From: Marinobacter guineae | Lineage (GTDB): Bacteria > Pseudomonadota > Gammaproteobacteria > Pseudomonadales > Oleiphilaceae | Reading direction: 5' to 3' | Length of the DNA: 64,000 nt | NCBI RefSeq assembly: GCF_002744735.1 | Contig: NZ_KZ319340.1 | Coordinates: 715,030 to 779,029 of the forward strand | In this document: positions 35,643-46,635 of the stretch, in pieces | Numbering within the stretch: the first letter of the stretch is position 1 | Layout: each line of letters begins with the position of its first letter | Position numbers and translations under genes: made by a program | Notes under the pieces: generated by a model | Databases searched by the model: none | The model's input: only the letters and a program-made list of their open reading frames with translations | What the model was told of the DNA's origin: nothing

Positions 35643-37894
35643 GCCGTACCCGGAACACTGACAATCAGATAACCCTGGATTTGGGGGATGACCCCGCGGC
35701 CACTGCTCCGGCGCCAATCGCCGAATCCAGAGCTGTGGATAAATCCGGCTTGCTGGCCAGCCTCGAACAGACCGAAGCGTTGCTGCAGCAATGGCAACTG
35801 GCGGAATGGATCCGCCCCCTGGATGTGGGATTTGCCCGGCTGATTTGTGAGCTGTCGGAAGAGCAGGGCGAATCTCCGAGCCCGCTGATCCTGCTGCTGG
35901 CAGCATTGACCTCCCATCAGGTGGGCCGGGGCCATGTCTGTATTGATCTGGCCAACCTGCTGGCGGATGCGGGCAACACCTTGTCGCTGCCGCCGGAGGA
36001 GCCGGCTCGCGATACTCTCACTCAATCCAAAGCCGCTGAGCTGAACCAGCTGAAACCCGGTGATCTGCTTGCGCGGGTCACCCTGGCCGACTGCCAGGTC
36101 GCCCTGAGCGGATCTTTAGCGGTAAGTGATGGCTCACTGACTACGCCACTGGTATTGAACGAGACCCGACTCTACCTGCGCCGTTTCTGGCGGTATGAAC
36201 AGCGCATTGCCGACGGCATCCTGCAACGGCTGGCCTTACCATCACCCCTGGCCGACCCGGATTCCGCTGCGGCCCAAACCCTGGCCAAAGCCCTGGGCCA
36301 ACTGTTCCAATCACCGGAACCGGTTGATTACCAGAAACTGGCCTGCGCCCTGGCCGCCCGTAACCGCTTCGCGGTCATCACCGGCGGCCCCGGCACGGGC
36401 AAGACCACCACCGTGGTAAACCTGCTGGCAGCCCTGCAGGCGGTGGCGGGAGAGTCTCCGCAACGGGCCGGCCGGAAATACCGCATTCGTCTGGCCGCCC
36501 CCACCGGCAAGGCTGCCGCCCGCCTGAACGAATCCATTGGTGGTGCGGTCAGTCGTCTGCCACTGGACCAACTGCCGGGCAAGGTACACCTGGAGGACAT
36601 TCCCACCAGGGTCACCACCCTGCACCGTTTGCTCGGCAGCCGGCCGGATACCCGCAAGTTCCGCCACAACCGGGACAACCCGCTGCTGGTGGATATTCTG
36701 GTGATCGATGAAGCCTCGATGGTCGATGTCGACCTGATGGCCTCGGTGTTCGACGCCCTACCCGCCAATGCCCAACTGATTCTGCTGGGGGACAAGGACC
36801 AGCTGGCTTCGGTGGATGCTGGCGCAGTACTGGGTGAGCTGTGCCAGCGCGCTCTGGACGCGCATTACGCACCGGACACCGCCCGGTGGCTGGCGGCCAT
36901 CACTGGCGATCCGGTCCCGGACACCCTCATCGACCCGAACGGCCAGCCCATGGATCAGGCCGTGGCCATGCTGCGCAAGAGCTATCGGTTCGAGGAAGAC
37001 AGTGGCATTCGCAAGCTGGCAGAAGCGGTCAATACCAGCGCTCTGGACAGCGCGGTGTTACGCCAGATCCGGGAGGCGGAATTCGAGGATGTGATCTGGC
37101 TCAATAGCCAGCACGCCAAACCCGAGCTTGAACAAACCCTCGATCAGATCTGCCGACACGCCATCAACGGCACACCGGAAGCCTTCCGCAACGCCGGCCA
37201 GGGGCGGGTCGTGAATGATAAGGCACTGCCGCCACCGGTGGGTTACCGGCACTACCTGGCAATGATGCACAACCATGGACTGAGTGCTGACAGCGACCGG
37301 GACGACTGGGACGCCCACGCCGCACAGGTGCTGGAAGCCTTCAACGACTTCCAGATTCTCTGTGCCTTGCGCAAAGGGCCCTGGGGCGTGGAAGGCCTGA
37401 ACGACCGGGTCGCCCGGCATCTGCTGGCGGAAAAGCTGATCCCGAGAGCGGAAGGCTGGTACGCCGGCCGGCCGGTGCTGGTCACCGGCAATGACTACAA
37501 CCTGGGCCTGATGAACGGGGATATCGGCATTACCTTTCGAGTACCCTGGGACAAGACGGAGAACGGTGAGGCCAGGGACACTCTGCGTGTCGCCTTCCCG
37601 AGCGGTGACAGCACCGGTGGCATCCGCTGGATTTCTCCCAGCCGGCTGCAGCAACTGGAAACCGTATACGCCATGACCGTGCACAAATCCCAGGGTTCCG
37701 AGTTCAACCACACCTGCCTGGTGCTGCCGGATCGGCTCAGCCCGGTACTGACCAAAGAACTGATCTACACCGGCATCACCCGGGCGAAAAACTGGTTCAG
37801 CCTGATCACCGGCGATGCCCAGGTGCTGAAAGACAGCGTCGGTCAGCAGGTGGTGCGGGCTTCCGGGCTGGCGCTTCGGCTTGAAGAACGTTAA
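35639..37894 (+). CDS. recD: Exodeoxyribonuclease V subunit alpha (RecD)
   Basis: The 751-residue superfamily 1 5'-3' helicase carries Walker A TGGPGTGKTTT at about 246-256 and DEASMVDVDLM as motif II. The C-terminal VYAMTVHKSQGSEF and LIYTGITRAKNW are the last helicase motifs. ATGA overlap with recB shows translational coupling. Longer than the E. coli protein (about 608 residues), with the extra length spread through the central region. The gene ends just before a large inverted-repeat element. Confidence 0.95.
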   Translation: MSRTRNTDNQITLDLGDDPAATAPAPIAESRAVDKSGLLASLEQTEALLQQWQLAEWIRPLDVGFARLICELSEEQGESPSPLILLLAALTSHQVGRGHVCIDLANLLADAGNTLSLPPEEPARDTLTQSKAAELNQLKPGDLLARVTLADCQVALSGSLAVSDGSLTTPLVLNETRLYLRRFWRYEQRIADGILQRLALPSPLADPDSAAAQTLAKALGQLFQSPEPVDYQKLACALAARNRFAVITGGPGTGKTTTVVNLLAALQAVAGESPQRAGRKYRIRLAAPTGKAAARLNESIGGAVSRLPLDQLPGKVHLEDIPTRVTTLHRLLGSRPDTRKFRHNRDNPLLVDILVIDEASMVDVDLMASVFDALPANAQLILLGDKDQLASVDAGAVLGELCQRALDAHYAPDTARWLAAITGDPVPDTLIDPNGQPMDQAVAMLRKSYRFEEDSGIRKLAEAVNTSALDSAVLRQIREAEFEDVIWLNSQHAKPELEQTLDQICRHAINGTPEAFRNAGQGRVVNDKALPPPVGYRHYLAMMHNHGLSADSDRDDWDAHAAQVLEAFNDFQILCALRKGPWGVEGLNDRVARHLLAEKLIPRAEGWYAGRPVLVTGNDYNLGLMNGDIGITFRVPWDKTENGEARDTLRVAFPSGDSTGGIRWISPSRLQQLETVYAMTVHKSQGSEFNHTCLVLPDRLSPVLTKELIYTGITRAKNWFSLITGDAQVLKDSVGQQVVRASGLALRLEER

Positions 37895-37908
37895 TGCCCA
37901 GGCTTGAT

Positions 37909-38028
37909 GCGACAGTAAGGGGAGGGGCCCTTCCAAAACCGTGCGGAGCCAGGGATGGCGGAGCCCGAGCGTCACATGGATGTGCCGAAGGAGCGTGTTT
38001 TGGAAGGGCCCCTCCCCTTACTGTTCGC
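37909..38028. repeat. Structured inverted-repeat element, copy A
   Basis: Arms at 37909-37939 and 37997-38028 are nearly perfectly complementary (one extra base in one arm) around a 57-base centre. The centre, read on the minus strand, contains a small palindrome CACAT-CC-ATGTG, then ACGCTCGG and GCCATCCCTGGC. The same core occurs in copy B at 39840-39955 on the plus strand, but the outer arms have a different sequence. The stop codon of the minus-strand ABC gene lies inside the right arm (38018-38020). It may end transcription of both convergent genes, but copy B has no such position. Confidence 0.85.
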
Positions 38029-39811
38029 CACTCCGGTGCTGCTGCTCCCAAAGATGGGCGTAGTGGCCACCGCGGGCCAGCAACTCGCTATGACTGCCGC
38101 TCTCGACAATACGGCCGCCGTCCATCACCAGAATGGTGTTGGCATCACGGATGGTGGATAGACGGTGGGCAATCACCAGTGTGGTGCGCTGCTGGCTGAC
38201 TTCTTTCAGAGCCCCCAGAATTGCCTGTTCGGACAGCGAATCCAGGGAGGAAGTGGCCTCATCCAGAATCAGCAACGGCGGGTTCTTGAGAATCACCCGG
38301 GCAATGGCCACCCGTTGCTTCTCGCCACCCGACAATTTCAGGCCACGCTCACCCACTCTGGTTTCATAGCCATCCGGCAGGCTGTGGATAAAATCTTCCA
38401 GATGGGCCAGGCGTGCTGCCCGGTACACCTCTTCCTCACTGGCTTCCGGCCGACCATAAGCGAGGTTCCGGTAGAGGGTATCGTTGAACAACACCGTATC
38501 CTGGGGCACCACGCCAATGGCCGAGCGCAGACTGTCCTGGGTGACATGCCGGATATCCTGACCATCAATGCGGATCGTGCCTTTGTCCACATCGTAGAAT
38601 CGGAACAGCAGGCGGGCGAGGGTGGACTTGCCGGCGCCACTGGCGCCGACCACCGCCACCGTGTGACCGGCCGGAATGGTAAAATTCACATCCTGCACAA
38701 TCGGGCGATCCGGGCGGTAGGCAAAGTGAATATGCTCAAAGCGCACCTCAGCATTTTCCACAGCCAGTTCTTTGGCGTCCGGTGCATCCTGAATGGCAGG
38801 CTCGTCCCCGAGCAGCTTGAACAGGCGCTCGACATTCACCAGCGCCTGACGGATTTCCCGGTAGACAAACCCCAGGGCGTTCAGGGGAATGAACAATTGC
38901 AGCAGGTAGGCGTTGATCATGGTGAAGTCACCCAGGGTGATTTCACCGCTGGCGACTTCCCGGACCGCCATCGCCATAATCACGATCATCGCCAGGCCGA
39001 TGATCAGCGCCTGGCCCGAGTTCAGGGCCGCCAGGGACAACCTGTTTTTCAGGCGGGCCTGTTCCCAGTCCTCCAGATCGACGTCGTATAATTGCGCCTC
39101 ATAGCGTTCATTGTTGAAGTATTTGACGGTTTCATAATTAAGCAGACTGTCTATCGCCCGCGAGTTGGACTGGTTATCCCGGGCATTGGCTTCCCGCACG
39201 AATTTGGTACGCCACTCGGTGATCTTGATGGAAAAGACCACATAAACCACCACAGCCACCAGTATGGCCACCACATACCCCACGTTGAACGCCACAAACA
39301 GGATGCCGGCGACCATCAGGATTTCCAGAAGGGTAGGGACAATGTTGAACAGGGTAAAACGCAGCAGGAAACTGATGCCGTTGGTGCCCCGCTCGATATC
39401 CCGGGCCAGACCGCCGGTCTTCCGGTCCAGGTGAAAAGCCAGTTCCCGTTGGTGCAGGTGCTCAAAAATCCGCAACGACACCCGCCGCATGGCCCGCTCC
39501 GCCACCCGGGCAAACACCGCATCCCTCAGCTCGTTAAACAGGGTTGCCCCGAAGCGCAGGGAACCATAGGCCACCACCAGCACTACCGGAATCCATAACA
39601 GCATGTCCTCGGCACGGGTCTGGTCCAGATAGTCCACGATGTACTTGAGGGCTAGGGGTGTGGCGACTGTTGCCAGCTTGGCCAGCACGAGCAATGCGAA
39701 AGCCAGTGCCACCCGGCCCCGAAACTCGGCCAGATAGGGCCATAGACCGGAGATCACTTTCCAGTCGGGTTTATGGTCTGCAGGGTAGTCGTTGTCGGCG
39801 TAGGCGCGCAC
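38018..39811 (-). CDS. Atm1/HMT-type ABC exporter (half transporter)
   Basis: The 597-residue protein has an N-terminal six-helix permease domain (about 40-330; RAIDSLLNYETVKYFNNE is the Atm1/ABCB7 hallmark) and a C-terminal ATPase with Walker A GASGAGKST, signature LSGGEKQR and Walker B LLILDEATS. Atm1 proteins export glutathione-bound metal or persulfide compounds from the cytoplasm. A GTG at 39811 preceded by GAAGGAAG is chosen as start. An ATG at 39889 would put the start inside a repeat element and add 26 poorly conserved-looking residues. Both gene ends touch copies of the same repeat. Confidence 0.88.
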   Translation of the reverse strand: MRAYADNDYPADHKPDWKVISGLWPYLAEFRGRVALAFALLVLAKLATVATPLALKYIVDYLDQTRAEDMLLWIPVVLVVAYGSLRFGATLFNELRDAVFARVAERAMRRVSLRIFEHLHQRELAFHLDRKTGGLARDIERGTNGISFLLRFTLFNIVPTLLEILMVAGILFVAFNVGYVVAILVAVVVYVVFSIKITEWRTKFVREANARDNQSNSRAIDSLLNYETVKYFNNERYEAQLYDVDLEDWEQARLKNRLSLAALNSGQALIIGLAMIVIMAMAVREVASGEITLGDFTMINAYLLQLFIPLNALGFVYREIRQALVNVERLFKLLGDEPAIQDAPDAKELAVENAEVRFEHIHFAYRPDRPIVQDVNFTIPAGHTVAVVGASGAGKSTLARLLFRFYDVDKGTIRIDGQDIRHVTQDSLRSAIGVVPQDTVLFNDTLYRNLAYGRPEASEEEVYRAARLAHLEDFIHSLPDGYETRVGERGLKLSGGEKQRVAIARVILKNPPLLILDEATSSLDSLSEQAILGALKEVSQQRTTLVIAHRLSTIRDANTILVMDGGRIVESGSHSELLARGGHYAHLWEQQHRSGEQ

Positions 39812-39839
39812 TTGGTCTTCCTTCGGCTTCAGAGTAGTC

Positions 39840-39955
39840 GAGCGCACGGGGTGGGGCGGCCTGCCAGGACACGCTGTGAATACGTCCATGTACGCTCGGC
39901 AAAAGCCATCCCTGGCTTTTGACGGTCCTGGCAGGCCGCCCCACCCCGTACGCTC
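39840..39955. repeat. Structured inverted-repeat element, copy B
   Basis: Arms at 39840-39870 and 39925-39955 are 31 bases long and complementary except at one position. The 54-base centre has TACGT-CC-ATGTA, then ACGCTCGG and a perfect AAAAGCC-ATCCCT-GGCTTTT hairpin. It is the inverted counterpart of copy A: the core is shared and the arms differ but still pair. It lies between the starts of two divergent ABC transporter genes. Confidence 0.85.
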
Positions 39956-40029
39956 TTGCGTAGCTGTATGATAGGTCTTGTTACGAGTACAAACTGTATT
40001 GTTGCCAGAGTCTACAGCACCGCGTATCC

Positions 40030-40035
40030 AGGAGG
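40030..40035 (+). promoter_or_regulatory. Perfect ribosome-binding site before an ATT start
   Basis: AGGAGG, 6 bases before an in-frame ATT at 40042. No ATG, GTG or TTG lies in frame between the upstream stop (39961) and a GTG at 40123 inside the first membrane helix. Confidence 0.7.
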
Positions 40036-40041
40036 CATACC

Positions 40042-41796
40042 ATTAACATCCGTCACCGCAAAGCCCTGAAACTGGTTGTTGAATTCATCAGCCCCTACCG
40101 CCGGGCTGTCGCCGGAGCTCTTGTGGCTCTGATTTTCACGGCCGGAATTACTCTGGGACTTGGCCAGGGATTACGAATTCTGGTGGATCAGGGATTAGCC
40201 ACGGAATCTCCGGAGAACCTGGCGAAGGCCATCGGGCTTTTTTTCGTGCTGGTGCTGGGCCTGGCGTTCGGGTCGTTTGCCCGGTTCTACCTGGTGTCCT
40301 GGATCGGGGAGCGGGTGGTGGCGGATATCCGCAAAAAGGTCTTTAACCATCTGATTGATCTGCATCCCGGCTTCTTTGAGCAGAACCGGGCGCTGGAGAT
40401 CCAGTCCCGGTTTACCGCCGATACCACGGTGCTGCAGTCGGTGATTGGCTCCACCGTGTCCATTGCCCTGCGTAACGCCCTGATGCTGATCGGGGGCTTG
40501 CTGCTGTTGTTTATCACCAACGCCAAGCTGGCCAGCATTATCCTGCTGGGGTTCCCCCTGGTGATCGCGCCGATCCTGTTCTTCGGCCGGCGGGTGCGGC
40601 AGCTGTCTCGACTCAGTCAGGACCGGGTGGCCGATGTCGGCAGTTACGTGGGCGAGAATCTGACCCAGATAAAGACAGTGCAGGCCTTTAATCACCAGCC
40701 CCATGACCGTCTGTTTTTTGCGGAGGTCTCGGAGAAGGCCTTTGACATAGCCCGTGCCCGGATCCGGCAACGGGCCTGGCTGACCACTCTTGCCATTTCA
40801 CTGGTGATGGGGGCCGTCGGCATCGTGATCTGGATTGGCGGGCTGGATGTCATTCAGGGCCGGATCAGCCCGGGCGAACTGGCCGCCTTTGTGTTCTACA
40901 GCCTGCTGGTGGGCGTGGCCGCAGGCGCCATCAGTGAGGTGATTGGTGAACTGCAGAGAGCGGCAGGCTCGGCGGCGCGGCTGTTCGAACTGCTGCAAAC
41001 CGAGCCGGAATTTGTTCGAGACAATGCGGGCAAAGCCCTTCCAGAGCCCATCAAAGGGGAGATCCGCATTGAGCATCTGGGCTTCAGTTACCCCGGGCGA
41101 TCGGAGCAGCCTGCCCTCACTGACTTTTCACTGGCGGTGACCGCCGGGGAAACCCTGGCACTGGTGGGCCCCTCCGGCGCCGGAAAATCGACCCTGTTCG
41201 ATCTGCTGCTGCATTTTTACCAGCCCGATCAGGGCCGGATTCTGATTGACGGGGTGGATACGGGCGAGCTGTCTCTGGAATCTTTGCGCCGCTGTTTTGC
41301 CTTGGTGCCCCAGAACCCGGCGCTGTTTCATGGCACGGTGGCAGACAACATTCGCTATGCCCGTCCAGATGCCAGCCAGGAGGACGTGGAACAGGCCGCG
41401 CGGATTGCCCACGCCCACGACTTTATCCAGGGCCTGCCGAAAGGCTATGAGACAGCACTAGGTGATGCCGGCCTCGGGTTATCGGGCGGACAGAAGCAGC
41501 GCCTTGCCATCGCCCGGGCCTTGCTGGCGGACGCACCGATTCTGCTGCTGGACGAAGCCACCAGTGCGCTGGATGCGGAGAGTGAGAATCTTATCCAGCA
41601 GGCCATGCCGGCACTTACAACCGGGCGCACCACCCTGGTCATTGCCCATCGACTGGCAACGGTCAGAGATGCGGATCGCATCGCGGTTTTGGATCAGGGC
41701 CGCCTGCTGGCCGTGGGTAGCCATAACGAATTAATGCGCCATAATGATCTCTATCAGCGGCTGGCAAAACTGCAGTTCCGGGAAAACGCCGCCTGA
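40042..41796 (+). CDS. MsbA-like ABC exporter with probable ATT start codon
   Basis: The 584-residue half transporter has a permease domain (about 15-320) and an ATPase with Walker A GPSGAGKST, signature LSGGQKQR and Walker B ILLLDEATS. This resembles lipid/drug exporters of the MsbA-LmrA group. The coding frame clearly extends upstream of the first GTG (40123) with INIRHRKALKLVVEFISPYRR, a normal amphipathic lead-in to the first helix. An AGGAGG sits 6 bases before an ATT, so ATT is the best start. An ATG-to-ATT change or a sequencing error are alternatives. Divergent from the Atm1-like gene. Confidence 0.85.
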   Translation: MNIRHRKALKLVVEFISPYRRAVAGALVALIFTAGITLGLGQGLRILVDQGLATESPENLAKAIGLFFVLVLGLAFGSFARFYLVSWIGERVVADIRKKVFNHLIDLHPGFFEQNRALEIQSRFTADTTVLQSVIGSTVSIALRNALMLIGGLLLLFITNAKLASIILLGFPLVIAPILFFGRRVRQLSRLSQDRVADVGSYVGENLTQIKTVQAFNHQPHDRLFFAEVSEKAFDIARARIRQRAWLTTLAISLVMGAVGIVIWIGGLDVIQGRISPGELAAFVFYSLLVGVAAGAISEVIGELQRAAGSAARLFELLQTEPEFVRDNAGKALPEPIKGEIRIEHLGFSYPGRSEQPALTDFSLAVTAGETLALVGPSGAGKSTLFDLLLHFYQPDQGRILIDGVDTGELSLESLRRCFALVPQNPALFHGTVADNIRYARPDASQEDVEQAARIAHAHDFIQGLPKGYETALGDAGLGLSGGQKQRLAIARALLADAPILLLDEATSALDAESENLIQQAMPALTTGRTTLVIAHRLATVRDADRIAVLDQGRLLAVGSHNELMRHNDLYQRLAKLQFRENAA

Positions 41797-41885
41797 CAGC
41801 GACAATAGTCGGTTTGTTTCCTGTCACCGTACTACTTACACTGGTAGGTGAAACTTTTGAACCTGAACCCAGGGAGAATGGCAAA

Positions 41886-43163
41886 GTGAGCAATAAAGAA
41901 TTGCAGGCACTCAAAGAACGCTACGTTGCAGCGGGCGCGGCAAGTCCCAATGAACAGTTTGCCGACCACGCAACGAATGCGGAGCTGTGGGATGCAGACG
42001 GCAAACGCATGATTGATTTTGCCGGCGGCATTGGTGTCCTCAACATCGGCCATCGCCACCCGAAAGTGGTGGAAGCGGTCAAGGCACAGCTGGACAAGCT
42101 GATGCACACCTGCCAGACGGTTATGCCCTATGAGGGCTATGTAAAACTGGCACAGAAGCTCAGCGAAGTGGCTCCGGTCAAGGGCCACGCCAAGGTCATG
42201 CTGGCCAACTCCGGTGCGGAGGCCCTGGAGAACGCAATGAAGATCGCGCGGGCCGCGACTGGCAAAACCAACGTGATCTGCTTCGATGGCGGTTATCACG
42301 GCCGGACTTTTTACACCATGGCCATGAACGGTAAGGCGGCGCCCTACCAGACGGATTTCGGTCCGATGCCTGGTACGGTCTTCCGTGCGCCATACCCGGT
42401 TCCATATCACGGCGTCAGCGAAGACGAAGCACTTCGTGGTCTTAAGATGACCATGAAAGCGGACTCGCCGGCCAACATTACCGCGGCCATCGTGATCGAG
42501 CCGGTCCTGGGTGAGGGCGGTTTTTACGCAGCTCCGGCCAGTTTCCTGAAGGAAATCCGCAAGATCTGCGATGAGAACAACATTCTGATGGTTGTGGACG
42601 AAGTTCAGAGTGGCTTCGGACGGACCGGCAAGATGTTTGCCATAGAGCACAGTGGTATAGAGCCGGACCTGATGACCATGGCCAAGAGTATGGCCGATGG
42701 TATGCCGATTTCCGCGATTGTAGGTACGGACAAGCACATGGATGCCTCTGGCCCGAACTCTCTGGGCGGCACCTATACTGGCAGCCCGACAGCCTGTGCG
42801 GCGGCTCTGGCGGTTTTCGATGTGTTCAAGGAAGAGGACATCCTTGGTAAGGCCCAGGCACTCGGCGAAAAGCTGAACAAGCGCTTCAGCCAGTGGCAAG
42901 AGCAGTTCGAGCATGTGGATAACGTCCGCAACCTCGGCCCGATGGCAGCTTTCGAGCTGGTGGAAAGCAAATCAAGCCATACGCCCAAGCCGGAACTGGC
43001 GGCGGCCGTTACCAAGAAGGCCAAGGAGAAGGGACTGATTCTGCTGAGCTGCGGTATGTATGGCAATACCTTGCGGTTCCTGATGCCGGTGACCATCGAA
43101 GACGATGTGCTGGAAGAAGGGCTCGCGATTGTGGAAGAGAGCCTGAAGGAAGTTGGGGCTTAA
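41886..43163 (+). CDS. gabT: Class III aminotransferase (4-aminobutyrate aminotransferase type)
   Basis: The 425-residue PLP enzyme has the cofactor Lys in TMAKSMADGMP, the Asp pair VVDEVQSGFGRTGK and the N-terminal GGIGVLNIGHRHP. This matches GabT/PuuE-type enzymes that move the amino group of 4-aminobutyrate or 5-aminovalerate to 2-oxoglutarate. GTG at 41886 with GGGAG upstream is chosen over the upstream ATG (41814). No succinate-semialdehyde dehydrogenase gene lies beside it, so exact substrate is not certain. Confidence 0.88.
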   Translation: MSNKELQALKERYVAAGAASPNEQFADHATNAELWDADGKRMIDFAGGIGVLNIGHRHPKVVEAVKAQLDKLMHTCQTVMPYEGYVKLAQKLSEVAPVKGHAKVMLANSGAEALENAMKIARAATGKTNVICFDGGYHGRTFYTMAMNGKAAPYQTDFGPMPGTVFRAPYPVPYHGVSEDEALRGLKMTMKADSPANITAAIVIEPVLGEGGFYAAPASFLKEIRKICDENNILMVVDEVQSGFGRTGKMFAIEHSGIEPDLMTMAKSMADGMPISAIVGTDKHMDASGPNSLGGTYTGSPTACAAALAVFDVFKEEDILGKAQALGEKLNKRFSQWQEQFEHVDNVRNLGPMAAFELVESKSSHTPKPELAAAVTKKAKEKGLILLSCGMYGNTLRFLMPVTIEDDVLEEGLAIVEESLKEVGA

Positions 43164-43189
43164 AACCTATTAAGCTTTCTGCGAACATC

Positions 43190-43218
43190 AAAGCCGGGCT
43201 CAAGGGCCCGGCTTTTTT
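43190..43218 (+). terminator. Intrinsic terminator after the aminotransferase
   Basis: Ten-bp stem AAAGCCGGGC / GCCCGGCTTT with 6-base loop and a T6 run. Confidence 0.9.
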
Positions 43219-43314
43219 GTGCGCTTACGCAAGCCTTCGAATTCATCGTATACTGCGGTGAGTTCTCCGGCAGTGCCGTTCGGCCTGCTGCTGTTTCACC
43301 AACCAGGCTAAACC

Positions 43315-44073
43315 ATGACCTCTCCGAATTCCTCCAACATTCCGGACCACAAGCCAAGGCCCTGGGTCGATCTGCTGGTCAGTATCATTATTCCGTCCGT
43401 GATCCTGATGAAATTCAGTGGCGATGAGTACCTGGGCAATGTGAATGCCTTGCTGATCGGGCTCGCTTTCCCACTGGGCTGGGGACTGTTCGAGCTGGTT
43501 AAGTATCACAAGAAAAACTTTATTGCCGTGCTGGGTCTGATCAGTGTCGGTCTAACCGGTGGCATCGGTTTACTGGAGCTGGATGCCGGCTGGCTGGCGA
43601 TCAAGGAAGCTGCAATTCCGGCCATCATCGGGCTGGCGGTGCTGGTATCGACACGTACGAAATACCCGCTGGTCCGGACCCTGCTCTACAACCCGACCGT
43701 GCTGGATGTCGGGAAGATTCAGCGCTCCCTGGAAGAGCACAATTGTGTTGCCGAGTTTGAGGAACGGTTACTGAAAGCCAGCTACTTTTTCGCGGGCACC
43801 TTTCTGTTTTCGTCGATCATGAATTATGTGCTCGCCAAGTGGATCGTAGTCAGCCCTTCGGGCACTCAGGCGTTCAACGAAGAACTTGGACAAATGACGC
43901 TGGTCAGCTATCCCATGATTGCCATTCCTTCCATGGTGATGATGATGCTCATTTTTTACTATCTGTGGCGCACCATCCGTCGGCTCACCGGGTTTACTCT
44001 GGAAGAGGTGATGGCACCGCATCTTGCTGAAAAGGAAGATAAAAAGTCCGCCGATTCAACGTCAGGAAAGTAG
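43315..44073 (+). CDS. VC0807-like inner-membrane protein, function unknown
   Basis: The 252-residue protein has about six hydrophobic segments (starting WVDLLVSIIIPSVILMKF, then LLIGLAFPLGWGLFEL, FIAVLGLISVGLTGGIGLL, AAIPAIIGLAVLV, FFAGTFLFSSIMNYVLA and MIAIPSMVMMMLIFYYLW). It matches the pattern of VC0807-family membrane proteins. A charged C-terminal tail faces the cytoplasm. No catalytic residues are recognised. It converges on gyrB with a strong terminator between. Confidence 0.75.
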   Translation: MTSPNSSNIPDHKPRPWVDLLVSIIIPSVILMKFSGDEYLGNVNALLIGLAFPLGWGLFELVKYHKKNFIAVLGLISVGLTGGIGLLELDAGWLAIKEAAIPAIIGLAVLVSTRTKYPLVRTLLYNPTVLDVGKIQRSLEEHNCVAEFEERLLKASYFFAGTFLFSSIMNYVLAKWIVVSPSGTQAFNEELGQMTLVSYPMIAIPSMVMMMLIFYYLWRTIRRLTGFTLEEVMAPHLAEKEDKKSADSTSGK

Positions 44074-44103
44074 AGAACGCTGGTAACGGGAAGTTCGAGA
44101 CAA

Positions 44104-44143
44104 AAAAAAGCGGCGAAGGTTTGATAACCTTCGCCGCTTTTTT
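44104..44143. terminator. Bidirectional intrinsic terminator
   Basis: Perfect 18-bp stem with TGAT loop (AAAAAAGCGGCGAAGGTT on the left) between the convergent membrane-protein and gyrB genes. Confidence 0.93.
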
Positions 44144-44166
44144 ATACCCATCAGAACGTTGACGAA

Positions 44167-46635
<2,469 letters not shown>

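Noticed and set aside
37909-38028. Integron attC or insertion-sequence ends
   Set aside because: No integrase or transposase gene, no target-site duplications and no attC core sites; the paired arms and conserved centre fit a dispersed structured repeat better.
38018-39889. ATG start at 39889 for the Atm1-like exporter
   Set aside because: It lies inside repeat copy B and has no ribosome site; the GTG at 39811 has GAAGGAAG upstream.
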